64,000 bases of DNA from an uncultured Lachnospiraceae bacterium (lineage in GTDB: Bacteria > Bacillota > Clostridia > Lachnospirales > Lachnospiraceae), in contig CAJTWA010000011.1 of the NCBI GenBank assembly GCA_910580195.1, positions 24,073-88,072 on the forward strand, written 5' to 3'. The notes beneath the pieces were generated by a model. The model had not been told where the DNA came from. It saw nothing but the letters and a program-made list of their open reading frames with translations, and ran no database searches. Below, one piece after another: positions 52,005 through 60,039 of this stretch. A program made the position numbers and the translations under genes. The first letter of the stretch is position 1. Every line of letters begins with the position of its first letter.

Positions 52005-53349
52005 CAGGAAAGGATACACCACAGGGCAGCCCCAGCAAGGCCAAAGTGCAGCCCCTGCACAGGAAAGCGGCATAGGGAGCCTGCCAGAAGCAGCCCATAA
52101 TCCAGCCCCTGCACAGGAAAGCGGCATAGGGGGCCTGCCAGAAGCAGCCCATCCCAAGCAAGGCCAAAGCACAGTGCCAATACGGGAAGAGAAAGAAGAA
52201 GGCGGGCTGCTGCAAGGCAATAGCGCAGCGCTCATACAGAAGGATAATAGGAGGGGAAAACCAGCCTTGCGCAAGCGCAGGGCTGGCTGGAACCGGCGTT
52301 TTACTGCCGCGGCATGTTTGCTGGCGGCAGTTTTGGCAGTTGTCCTTATGGCATCGCTGCAAGCACGTATGGGAGAAAAGCAGGAACGCTATGAAGCCAC
52401 ATTTTTCGGCAACTTTGACACCGTAACGGTAATTACCGGGTACGCTAAGTCACAGGAGGAATTTGAGGCGCAGGCAAAGAAGCTGGAAGAAAAACTTAGG
52501 CAGTACCATGAACTGTTCGACATTTACCACACTTATGAAGGGTTCCATAACCTCAAATCCATCAATGATGCAGCCGGCAAAGAGCCCGTCAAGGTAAACC
52601 AAGAAATCATAAACATGTTAAAGCTAGGGATAAGCATGTACCAAAAGACAGCCGGGAAAGTCAACATTGCGTATGGCAGCGTACTGTCCCTCTGGCACAG
52701 CTACCGGGAAGAAGGCATGGCAGAGCCGGGGCTTGCCAAGCTCCCGCCAGAACAGCTGATTAAGGAGCGCATGGGGCACACCGACATTTCCAAGCTAATC
52801 ATTGACGAGGAGGCATCTACAGTATTTCTGGAAGATAAAGAGATGTCCTTGGACGTAGGGAGCATTGGGAAAGGCTATGCCGTGCAGCGCCTTGCCGCTT
52901 ATGCCAAGGAACAGGGCATGGACCACCTACTGCTGAGCGTAGGCGGCAATGTGTGCGCAGTAGGGGGAAAACTGGACGGTTCCCCATGGCGGGTAGGGAT
53001 TGAAAACCCAGGCTTAGACAGCGGAAAACACTATGTAGGTACAGTAGGGCTTTCTGGGAAATCCATTGTCACCAGCGGGGACTACCAGCGGTATTATGTG
53101 GTGGACGGCAAGCGGTACTGCCATATCATCGACCCAGATACAGGGATGCCCCCGGAACATTTTCCATCTGTATCAGTGCTGGCAGAGGATTCCGGCTTGG
53201 CAGACGCCTTATCCACTGCCCTGTTTAATATGGAGCTGGAAGAAGGGCTGGAATTTGTAGAATCATTGCCAGAAGCAGAGGCATTGTGGATTTTGGAAGA
53301 CGGAGGGACCCGCTGCACCAGCGGTTTTAAGTGGAATGAAGAAAAATGA
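51985..53349 (+). CDS. apbE: FAD:protein FMN transferase (ApbE family)
   Basis: About 454 residues from ATG 51985 (start uncertain; in-frame ATGs at 51919 and 51970 would overlap the foldase more). A repetitive cytoplasmic tail with two 18-residue copies of PAPAQESGIGxLPEAAH precedes one membrane helix (AAACLLAAVLAVVLMASL). The ApbE domain follows outside: MSLDVGSIGKGYAVQRLA, LLLSVGGNVCAVG, and the HIIDPDTGMP metal/FAD site. It attaches FMN to exported flavoproteins. Next genes encode a NusG domain II protein and a Gx transporter, together suggesting an extracytoplasmic redox module. Confidence 0.88.
   Translation: MQRKTSNRKGYTTGQPQQGQSAAPAQESGIGSLPEAAHNPAPAQESGIGGLPEAAHPKQGQSTVPIREEKEEGGLLQGNSAALIQKDNRRGKPALRKRRAGWNRRFTAAACLLAAVLAVVLMASLQARMGEKQERYEATFFGNFDTVTVITGYAKSQEEFEAQAKKLEEKLRQYHELFDIYHTYEGFHNLKSINDAAGKEPVKVNQEIINMLKLGISMYQKTAGKVNIAYGSVLSLWHSYREEGMAEPGLAKLPPEQLIKERMGHTDISKLIIDEEASTVFLEDKEMSLDVGSIGKGYAVQRLAAYAKEQGMDHLLLSVGGNVCAVGGKLDGSPWRVGIENPGLDSGKHYVGTVGLSGKSIVTSGDYQRYYVVDGKRYCHIIDPDTGMPPEHFPSVSVLAEDSGLADALSTALFNMELEEGLEFVESLPEAEALWILEDGGTRCTSGFKWNEEK
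52049..52156 (+). repeat. 54-bp in-frame duplication at the apbE 5' end
   Basis: Two adjacent 54-base copies encode 18-residue Ala/Pro/Glu-rich units in the cytoplasmic tail ahead of the membrane helix. Confidence 0.85.
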
Positions 53350-53710
53350 CATCATTTTAATTGGGGTGCTCTTAACGGTGGCCTTGGCGGCAGTTGCAGG
53401 GATTTCCCTCTATTTGTCCCGGAGCACCAAGCAGCCAGAAGCTGTCGTGTACCTTGACGGGGAAGAGCAGAGCCGCTATCCCCTAGGCCAAGAACAGGCC
53501 ATTCAGATATCCGCAGGGAACGGAGGGTATAACATATTGGAAATCAAGGACGGGAAGGCGGACATCACAGAGGCCTCCTGCCCGGATAAAATATGCGTGA
53601 ATCAGCGCCCAGCGGAGCACCAAGGGGAAAGCTTGGTCTGCCTGCCCAATAAAGTTGTGGTGGAAATTGAAAACGGCGGGGAATCCGAAGTTGACGGGAG
53701 CACCAATTAG
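53336..53710 (+). CDS. NusG domain II-containing membrane-anchored protein
   Basis: A 124-residue protein with an N-terminal membrane helix (IILIGVLLTVALAAVAGISLYL) and a NusG domain II-type beta domain carrying a Cys pair in ASCPDKICVNQ. Despite the name it is not a transcription factor: it lies outside the membrane and recurs beside ApbE and Gx transporters in Firmicutes, in loci resembling the flavin-linked electron-transfer genes of Listeria. It overlaps apbE by 14 bases. Its last ~25 codons are duplicated directly downstream. Confidence 0.85.
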   Translation: MKKNDIILIGVLLTVALAAVAGISLYLSRSTKQPEAVVYLDGEEQSRYPLGQEQAIQISAGNGGYNILEIKDGKADITEASCPDKICVNQRPAEHQGESLVCLPNKVVVEIENGGESEVDGSTN

Positions 53711-53799
53711 CAGTGTACTAGACAAATAAAGCCATGGTAGAAATTGAAAACGGCGGGGAGCCGGAAGTTGACGGGAGCATCAATTAGCAGTGTGCTACA
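53648..53799 (+). repeat. 77-bp duplication of the NusG-II gene 3' end
   Basis: AAATTGAAAACGGCGGGGA and GAAGTTGACGGGAGCA occur at 53648-53724 (inside the gene and past its stop) and again at 53725-53799. The second copy has no start codon and is noncoding debris. Confidence 0.88.
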
Positions 53800-53969
53800 T
53801 TGAAGAAATTCAGCATGAAAGCTAGTTTGAAGTGGGGCGGCAGATTGCGGGGATGAATTTTCAGATACGCTCTAGGAAAAGGAAAGCCCGAAATAGAAAT
53901 ATGGCAGGAACCAGAACTTGGCAGGAGCGCAATAAGGGGCTGCAAAATGCCCGCAGATTGGAGAAAGTT

Positions 53970-54467
53970 ATGGCAAAAAAAGCAGCATATATGGGAATGT
54001 TGACCGCACTTGCATTTGTATTTTCTTACATCGAATCCCTCATCCCCATCAGCATCGGAATCCCGGGGGTAAAGCTTGGCTTAGCCAACTTGGTGGTAAT
54101 CGTGGCGCTCTACACCATAGGGGCAAAAGAAGCCTTTACCCTTTCAGCCATCCGTATTTTTCTGGCAGGATTTACCTTCGGCAGCCCCGCCAGCATGGCC
54201 TACAGCTTGGCAGGCGGGATGCTCAGCCTCCTTGTCATGGTATCCATGAAAAAATCAAAGCTCTTCTCCGCCACAGGCGTCAGCGTCCTAGGCGGCGTAT
54301 CCCACAACATAGGCCAAATCCTGATAGCCATGCTGGTAGTAGAAAACGCAAAACTCCTCTATTACCTGCCAGCCCTAATCCTTTCCGGCACCATAGCCGG
54401 GATAGCCGTCGGCATCCTAGCCTCCATCCTTACTAAACGCCTAGAAAACCTAATCTCTAGCCAATAG
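53970..54467 (+). CDS. Gx transporter family protein (heptaprenyl diphosphate synthase component I-like)
   Basis: A 165-residue membrane protein with about five helices. IPISIGIPGVKLGLANLVVIVALY, FTLSAIRIFLAGFTFGSPASMAYSLAGG and GGVSHNIGQI are conserved in this family. It resembles ECF-transporter substrate-binding components. With ApbE and the NusG domain II protein it forms a recurrent set. ATG 53970 follows GGAGAAAG; the open frame starts 46 codons earlier in non-family sequence. Confidence 0.85.
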   Translation: MAKKAAYMGMLTALAFVFSYIESLIPISIGIPGVKLGLANLVVIVALYTIGAKEAFTLSAIRIFLAGFTFGSPASMAYSLAGGMLSLLVMVSMKKSKLFSATGVSVLGGVSHNIGQILIAMLVVENAKLLYYLPALILSGTIAGIAVGILASILTKRLENLISSQ

Positions 54468-54940
54468 AGGAAATTAGAGGGAAACTACGAAAACATTGAC
54501 AAGAAGCATCAACGTAAACGCCGTCCAGTAAAATGACTGGCCATTTTGAGCCAATACCCAGCAGTTCTGGACAGGGACGCTCCTTTGGGCCAATACCCAG
54601 CAGTTCTGGGCAGGGATGCTCTTTTGAGCCAATACCCAGCAGTTCTGGGCAGGGACCCTTTCCCTGCAAACCATGCAGGGACGCTCTTAATGGAGGTGAA
54701 ATCCACTGCTTACGAAGACTTAGTGATGAAGGCTTTCCTGAATCACTTAGTCGTAGTTAGCAGTTAGTTCACCGGAATGTTGTCCCGTTTGCAGGGAAAG
54801 GGTCCCTGCCCAGAACTGCGTCCTCCCCCCACAGCCCCCCCAAAAAAAAATAACCCAAAAAGAACTGGAACGGTTTCTTGCTTGTTTTCAGTCCCACAGC
54901 CCCCAAAAAAAAAATAACCCAAAAAGAAGGTGCACAAACT
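54468..54940. other. 473-bp intergenic region before the response regulator
   Basis: Mostly copy E of the repeat with its iterated left end; after it lie two A/C-rich stretches (CCCCAAAAAAAAAATAACCC-type) and the AAGAAGGTG ribosome site of the regulator. Confidence 0.6.
54551..54825 (-). repeat. Structured repeat copy E with three-fold iterated left end
   Basis: CCAATACCCAGCAGTTCTGG occurs at 54551, 54590 and 54629, an exact 39-base period, before the core. The terminal arms here include an extra GGGACCC-type segment absent from A-D. The internal hairpin is AGTGAT/ATCACT. Confidence 0.87.
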
Positions 54941-55630
54941 TTGAACCACATCCTACTCCTAGAAGACGACGAAAGCATCAACAAAGGCATTTCCTTCAAG
55001 CTGCAAAAAGAAGGCTATTCCGTAACCTCCTGCCGTACCATAGCAGAAGCCGAAAGCGCCTTCCAGAAACAACAATTCCACCTTATGATTTGCGACATCA
55101 CCCTGCCGGACGGAAACGGCCTAGATTTCGTGAAAAAGGTCCGGTTAGAAAGCAGCCTCCACATCATTTTCCTCACCGCCTTAGACCAAGAAATCGACCA
55201 AGTGATGGGCTACGAAGCAGGCGGGGACGATTACATCACCAAGCCTTTCAGCCTGTCCGTGCTCATGCTTAAGGTTTCCGCGTACTTCAGGAAACAGAAA
55301 AACCCTGCCGGGGAACGATTAGAATCCGGCCACATCTGCTTTTACGTAAAAGAAATGCGCGTGCTGGCAGCCGGGACGGAGCTTTCCCTTACAAAAAATG
55401 AATGGAAAATGCTTCAGGTTTTCATGGAGCACCCCAAGCAGATCCTGTCAAAAAAGCAGCTGTTAGGGCAGCTTTTTGACGCAGAAGGGGATTTTGTAGA
55501 CGAAAATACCATTGCAGTAAATATCCGCCGGCTCCGGGAAAAAATTGAGCCGGACAGCTCCAAGCCAGAGTACATTAAAAATGTCAGGGGCATTGGCTAC
55601 CTGTGGGATAAGGAGTGCCGGAGCTTATGA
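54941..55630 (+). CDS. OmpR-family response regulator
   Basis: A 229-residue regulator: a receiver with acidic LLLEDDES, phospho-acceptor in LMICDITLPDGNGL and Lys in ITKPFSL, and a winged-helix domain (LSLTKNEWKMLQVFMEHPKQILSKKQLLGQLFD). TTG 54941 is the only start giving a normal receiver N-terminus; AAGAAGGTG precedes it. Its stop is ATGA with ATGAAG continuing, matching the start of the kinase now 2.1 kb away, which suggests the pair was once adjacent. Confidence 0.9.
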   Translation: MNHILLLEDDESINKGISFKLQKEGYSVTSCRTIAEAESAFQKQQFHLMICDITLPDGNGLDFVKKVRLESSLHIIFLTALDQEIDQVMGYEAGGDDYITKPFSLSVLMLKVSAYFRKQKNPAGERLESGHICFYVKEMRVLAAGTELSLTKNEWKMLQVFMEHPKQILSKKQLLGQLFDAEGDFVDENTIAVNIRRLREKIEPDSSKPEYIKNVRGIGYLWDKECRSL

Positions 55631-55670
55631 AGCACGGTTGAAATGCTGCTAATTGATGGGACCTTGTGCA

Positions 55671-55697
55671 TTGTCCCATGCTTAGCATGGGGTTATT
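55671..55697 (+). terminator. Hairpin after the response regulator
   Basis: CCCATGC and GCATGGG form a perfect stem around TTA, followed by GTTATTT. The T tract is short, so termination would be partial. Confidence 0.45.
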
Positions 55698-55755
55698 TGC
55701 TTAGTATATCATAATATTGAAATTCAAGGACAATAAATCGTGAAAAATACTCAAA

Positions 55756-55788
55756 ATTATTGATATAAAATCAATAATAGTATATTAT
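55756..55788 (+). promoter_or_regulatory. Promoter with overlapping 9-bp palindrome, ahead of the defence pair
   Basis: TTGATA (55760-55765), a 17-base spacer and TATTAT (55783-55788). The inverted repeat ATTATTGAT/ATCAATAAT with a 5-base spacer (55756-55778) covers the -35 and much of the spacer, where a repressor dimer would block polymerase. Confidence 0.6.
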
Positions 55789-55809
55789 AGGAAAAGGAGG
55801 TGTGGGATT

Positions 55810-57009
55810 ATGCTGGTGCAGTTTATGGTGAAAAATGTGTTGTCTTTCAAGGAAGAAACAATTTTGGATATGTCAGCCGTCAATGCGTATAAGGAACATC
55901 CATGTAATCTGATTGATATAGGGGAAAGTGAAAAGTTTTTGCGTGTAGCAGCGATTTATGGTGCAAATGCAAGTGGGAAGTCGAACTTGCATTTGGCTAT
56001 GACTTGCTTTCAAAGCATAATACGTAAGTCTTTGAATAATGTAGAGGATGGGGCAGAGCCAACTATCTGCAAATATTTTTTTCCATTTTCTTTTGATGGG
56101 CAGAAAGAAAACTCAGAGTTCCAAATTGTGGAGATCTTAGATGGTTTCGAGTATACGTATGGTTTTGAGTATAATGCGGAATGTATTGTATCAGAATGGC
56201 TGTACCGAAGGAGCCTGAAAACAGGCAGGAGGTCAATTATCTTTGAGAGAACGGCAAAAACGGTTGATTTTGGCGCATCCATCAGGAAAGAATGTGAGGC
56301 TTACAGGGAGCAAATCCCAGCAGATGCCCTTGTCATTTCTTTTTTTAATAAGCTGAAATTAAAAACAGATGTTTTTAAAACAGTCTATGCGGGAATTATG
56401 GGTGTCTGGGTGGTTCCTGCTGATTTTGGTGAGGATATGAGAATTTTAAAAAAATTCCTTCCTGATATCATAAAGGAAGAAAAATTTATAGAATTCTTAA
56501 CTGCAATAGATACAGGGATTAAAGATATTTTTTGCGAGGATGACGGTGATAGGGTAAGGTTTTTTACGGTTCATCAAGGCCGGGATGGGAAAGATTATAA
56601 TTTGGGCCTTTTTTCAGAATCAGAAGGAACGATAAAAAGTATTGTGATTTTTATATATGCCAGGATTGTGATATTAAGCGGCCGCACTATTTTTGTGGAT
56701 GAGTTAAATATAAAGCTGCATCCTTTATTGCTAAAATTTATTGTAGATTTGTTTTATGGGCAAAATTCTGCTGCCCAATTGATTTATACGACACATGATA
56801 CAACCTTGATGGATAAGAAGTTTTTCAGGAGGGATCAAATCTGGTTTGTCCAAAAAGATGTGTATGGATATTCCACATTGTTGGCATTGTCAGATTTTAA
56901 AGTCAGGTCTGACGCTTCATTTGAAAAAGATTATCTGGCAGGGGTATATGGCGGGATTCCACTTCTTAAAGAATTTGGGATGGAGGAGGGGGCACATGGG
57001 ATCGGATGA
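55810..57009 (+). CDS. AAA ATPase of a RloAB/AbiL-like defence pair (RloA/AbiLi-like)
   Basis: A 399-residue ABC/SMC-like ATPase. Walker A is GANASGKSN (residues 51-59) and the late Walker B is IFVDELNIKLHPLL, the AAA_15/21 pattern of defence ATPases such as AbiLi, RloA and the PARIS ATPase. It would sense infection and release or activate the partner. AAAAGGAGGTG precedes the start. Much more AT-rich than the surrounding two-component genes, consistent with transfer. The partner gene starts 14 bases before its stop. Confidence 0.85.
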   Translation: MLVQFMVKNVLSFKEETILDMSAVNAYKEHPCNLIDIGESEKFLRVAAIYGANASGKSNLHLAMTCFQSIIRKSLNNVEDGAEPTICKYFFPFSFDGQKENSEFQIVEILDGFEYTYGFEYNAECIVSEWLYRRSLKTGRRSIIFERTAKTVDFGASIRKECEAYREQIPADALVISFFNKLKLKTDVFKTVYAGIMGVWVVPADFGEDMRILKKFLPDIIKEEKFIEFLTAIDTGIKDIFCEDDGDRVRFFTVHQGRDGKDYNLGLFSESEGTIKSIVIFIYARIVILSGRTIFVDELNIKLHPLLLKFIVDLFYGQNSAAQLIYTTHDTTLMDKKFFRRDQIWFVQKDVYGYSTLLALSDFKVRSDASFEKDYLAGVYGGIPLLKEFGMEEGAHGIG

Positions 57010-57682
57010 CATTTTTAAAAAACGCAGGGCAGCAAGGGAAAAAAGAAAACATGATTATAAGAGCCCAAAAGCGAATTCCTATTTAATTGCGACGGAAGGG
57101 GAACGGACAGAACCCCTATATTTTAAGGGAATACAGAAGCGCATAAAACAAAAGATTGGCGGCAGTATTGATGTGGCAGAAGTGCCTGTAATAGACATCC
57201 ATGGCAGTGGCTGTGCAACAGGAAAACTTATAGAGGCAACGGAACAGATTGTAAAGCAAGCAAAGATTATTTACCAGAATATTTGGGTTGTATTTGATAA
57301 AGATGATTTCGGGGATTTTGACCAAGCAATTGCTCTGGGGGAGGAGAAAGGGTATAAAGTGGCATGGAGTAACCAGTCATTTGAATATTGGCTTTACCTG
57401 CACTTTTACTATAGCGATTCTGCCCTCCACAGGGAGGAATGGAATGAAAAGTTAGATGGGATTTTCAAAGATTATCAACTTGGCATAGGGGAGTACAAAA
57501 AAAATTATGGGGATATTTATGGCATGGTGGATTGCTATGGAGGGGTAAACACCGCAATAAAACATGCCAAAAGAAGGATGGCAGAATATAGGGAGGGAAA
57601 GGATAAGCCGTCAGAATATAATCCGGGGACAACAGTTCACCAATTAGTGGAGGAATTGAAAAGATATTTGGATGAAAACTAG
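56996..57682 (+). CDS. RloB-family protein (AbiLii-like effector)
   Basis: A 228-residue RloB-like protein: NSYLIATEGERTEPLYFKGI near the N-terminus, VVFDKDDF as a metal-binding acidic strand, and the NQSFEYWLYLHF block. The fold is related to TOPRIM-type nucleases. With the preceding ATPase it matches the AbiL two-gene abortive-infection layout; the effector is the likely nuclease. ATG 56996 follows GGAGGAGGGGG and overlaps the ATPase gene. Activity here is inferred only. Confidence 0.85.
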   Translation: MGSDDIFKKRRAAREKRKHDYKSPKANSYLIATEGERTEPLYFKGIQKRIKQKIGGSIDVAEVPVIDIHGSGCATGKLIEATEQIVKQAKIIYQNIWVVFDKDDFGDFDQAIALGEEKGYKVAWSNQSFEYWLYLHFYYSDSALHREEWNEKLDGIFKDYQLGIGEYKKNYGDIYGMVDCYGGVNTAIKHAKRRMAEYREGKDKPSEYNPGTTVHQLVEELKRYLDEN

Positions 57683-57734
57683 AGCGTGTTTGAAAAATGC
57701 AAAACAGCAATCAAATAACTCCGGGAGAACATCT

Positions 57735-58976
57735 ATGAAGAAATACAAACCCCTAATCTGCCTATTAGCAGCAGGCCTAACAGCCGTGGCCTTGGCAGAT
57801 TTTCTTTTCATCCAACTGCAAGTGCGCAATTACAACGAAAAAATCCAGATTTTATCCGTAATGGCCGAGGGGCAAGGTGAAAATAGCGCTGATGCGGCCA
57901 TCGGCATGCTCAAAGGCGGGGAAAGTCCAGACGGCAAGGCTGGAAGGGAATTGCTGGAATCTTACGGTTACTTAAAGCCCAGGGCCAACCGCTACAGCTT
58001 GGAGCTTCGGCAGGACATTTTGAACATAATCCTCGTGTCCCTGCTGGCATTTGCATGGTTTGTTTTGGCATCCTTGTGGCTATGCAGGGGGCTGGCACGG
58101 AAAAAACAGCAGGAGCTGCAAGAGCTGGGGAACATACTGGGGCAGTTCCGGAAACGGTCCTATGCGCTGGGGGAAATGCTTCACTACTGTGGCAGCGACA
58201 AGGCAATGGGGCAGGCCTACTGCCAGTTAGGGCTGCTGGGGGAAATGCTAACCTTAGACCAGCAAAGGCTGGCAGAGGAGAAAGAGGGGATGAAATCGCT
58301 GGTGACAGACATTTCCCATCAGCTAAAGACCCCGGTAGCAGGGCTGAAGGCTTGTTTCGAAATCTTAAGCCAAGAGGATTTAAGCCCCAAGGAACAGGAA
58401 GAGTTCCGGGAGCAGTGCAGGCGGCAGCTTGCAGGGCTGGAAGCCATGGCAGGGGCTTTGGTGGACATTTCGCGGATGGAAACCGGGATGATACAGATTA
58501 AAAAGGAGCCGGCGGATATTTTGGAAACACTGGTTTTAGCCATCAACCGGGTCTACTTAAAAGCGGAGGAAAAGCAGATTTCCATAGAGCTTGCAGAAGG
58601 GGAGGAGCTGTCCGGCCTTACCATCCCCCACGATGTGAAATGGGTCTGCGAGGCATTGATTAACCTTTTGGAAAATGCCATCAAATACAGCGGGAGCCAT
58701 ACGGTGATATCCATAAGGATGGAAAAACGCATCCATTTCCTGCGGATTGCAATCAGCGACCAAGGGATTGGGATCCCAAAGGAGGAATACCATAAGGTTT
58801 TTAAACGGTTTTACCGTGGCGCTGCGAAGGAGGTTGCTAAGGCTGAAGGTTCCGGGGTAGGCCTGTATCTGGCACGGGAAATCATTGGGAACCATGGGGG
58901 CACCGTCACAGTTACTTCCTGCTGCCATGGCAAGGGGCGGGGGAGCACTTTCGTGGTGCAGCTGCCCCTTGCCTAG
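57735..58976 (+). CDS. Sensor histidine kinase
   Basis: A 413-residue kinase with two membrane helices (~10-30 and ~95-120) and a short extracellular region. The phospho-accepting His is in DISHQLKTPVAGL; ATPase boxes are LINLLENAIKYS, ISDQGIGIP and GSGVGLYLAREI. It should act with the response regulator at 54941, from which the defence pair now separates it, and probably controls the ABC transporter downstream. ATG 57735 follows GGGAGA. Confidence 0.9.
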   Translation: MKKYKPLICLLAAGLTAVALADFLFIQLQVRNYNEKIQILSVMAEGQGENSADAAIGMLKGGESPDGKAGRELLESYGYLKPRANRYSLELRQDILNIILVSLLAFAWFVLASLWLCRGLARKKQQELQELGNILGQFRKRSYALGEMLHYCGSDKAMGQAYCQLGLLGEMLTLDQQRLAEEKEGMKSLVTDISHQLKTPVAGLKACFEILSQEDLSPKEQEEFREQCRRQLAGLEAMAGALVDISRMETGMIQIKKEPADILETLVLAINRVYLKAEEKQISIELAEGEELSGLTIPHDVKWVCEALINLLENAIKYSGSHTVISIRMEKRIHFLRIAISDQGIGIPKEEYHKVFKRFYRGAAKEVAKAEGSGVGLYLAREIIGNHGGTVTVTSCCHGKGRGSTFVVQLPLA

Positions 58977-59013
58977 TGCTACAGCGGACAATGCAGTACG
59001 GAAGACTTTGGGA

Positions 59014-59205
59014 CCGGACGGCAGTTCAGGATAGCCCTTCCCCACGCAAACTGGGCAACGTTCCGGCGAACTAACTGCTAACTACGGCTAAGGGATTTCG
59101 GGAGCGCCCTCATCCCTAAGCCTTCATAAGCCAGGATTTCGCCTCCACTAAGGACGCCCATGGATTGTTTGCTTAGGGGAAGGGCTATCCTGAACTGCCT
59201 GTTTA
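59014..59205 (+). repeat. Structured repeat copy F
   Basis: Same orientation as A. Ends CAGTTCAGGATAGCCCTTCC and its perfect complement near 59180-59203; internal hairpin AGGGAT/ATCCCT, again compensated relative to copy A. The AAGCAGTGGATTT segment of other copies is shortened to AAGCCAGGATTT, breaking the second hairpin. Confidence 0.87.
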
Positions 59206-59247
59206 TCAGAAAAAAGGTTCGCTCCAGAAATCAAAAGATAGTATATC

Positions 59248-59287
59248 GAAGAAGCCTTACAAAATTGTAAGGCTTCTTCCTCTTTTT
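59248..59287 (+). terminator. Strong intrinsic terminator upstream of the ABC operon
   Basis: GAAGAAGCCTTACAA and TTGTAAGGCTTCTTC form a 15-bp perfect stem, then CTCTTTTTT. It closes the regulator-kinase unit or acts as an attenuator for the ABC genes 78 bases later. Confidence 0.9.
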
Positions 59288-59364
59288 TGAAAGCGGACTG
59301 AAAGAATCAGGGCGTATACTGAAAAATGAAAACAAAAAAGCAGCAGAACAAACGGAGGATATGT

Positions 59365-60039
59365 ATGGAAACCATTTTAAGGACAGAAAATTTATGCAAA
59401 TATTACGGAAAAGGGGAGAACCAAGTCCGTGCCGTGCGCAGCGCCAGCATTTCCATCAAGCAAGGGGAATTTACCGCCATTGTAGGGAAATCAGGCTCCG
59501 GCAAGAGCACGCTCCTGCACCTGCTGGGAGGCCTTGACTATCCCACGAACGGCAAAGCCTGGGTTAAGGATAAGGACATTTTTTCCATGAAGGAGGAAGA
59601 GCTGGCAGTGTTCCGCAGGAGGAACATCGGCTTTGTGTTCCAAGCCTTCAACCTTGTATCCAGCATCAATGTCTGGGAAAACATTGTGCTGCCCATAGGG
59701 CTTGACAGCAGGGAAACCGATGAAAGCTTTGTGGAGGACATTGTAAAAACCCTCGGGATGGAACACAAAATCCACAGCCTGCCCAACACCCTCTCCGGGG
59801 GCCAGCAGCAGCGGGTTGCCATAGCAAGGGCGTTGGCCTCCCGGCCTGCCATTATCCTTGCAGACGAGCCTACCGGGAACTTGGATTCCAAGACCAGCGA
59901 CGAGGTGGTTGCGCTGCTTAAGGCTTCTTCCCAGAAATACGGGCAGACCGTTGTGATGATTACCCATGACGAGGACATTGCCCAGATTGCAGACAGGATT
60001 TTGTCCATTGAGGACGGGAAGGTGGTGGAGCAGGGATGA
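59365..60039 (+). CDS. ABC transporter ATP-binding protein (MacB/LolD type)
   Basis: A 224-residue ATPase: Walker A GKSGSGKSTLLH, signature LSGGQQQRVAIARALAS, Walker B IILADEPTGNLDS. It drives the FtsX-type permease whose ATG overlaps its stop (ATGA). ATG 59365 has CGGAGG six bases upstream. Probably under control of the regulator-kinase pair upstream. Confidence 0.93.
   Translation: METILRTENLCKYYGKGENQVRAVRSASISIKQGEFTAIVGKSGSGKSTLLHLLGGLDYPTNGKAWVKDKDIFSMKEEELAVFRRRNIGFVFQAFNLVSSINVWENIVLPIGLDSRETDESFVEDIVKTLGMEHKIHSLPNTLSGGQQQRVAIARALASRPAIILADEPTGNLDSKTSDEVVALLKASSQKYGQTVVMITHDEDIAQIADRILSIEDGKVVEQG

Larger units (their letters stand above)
58977..59364. other. 388-bp intergenic region between the kinase and the ABC genes
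   Basis: Holds copy F of the repeat and then a strong terminator at 59248-59287. CGGAGG for the ABC ATPase is at 59353-59358. A promoter for the ABC genes must lie after the terminator, but no clear consensus was found. Confidence 0.6.
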
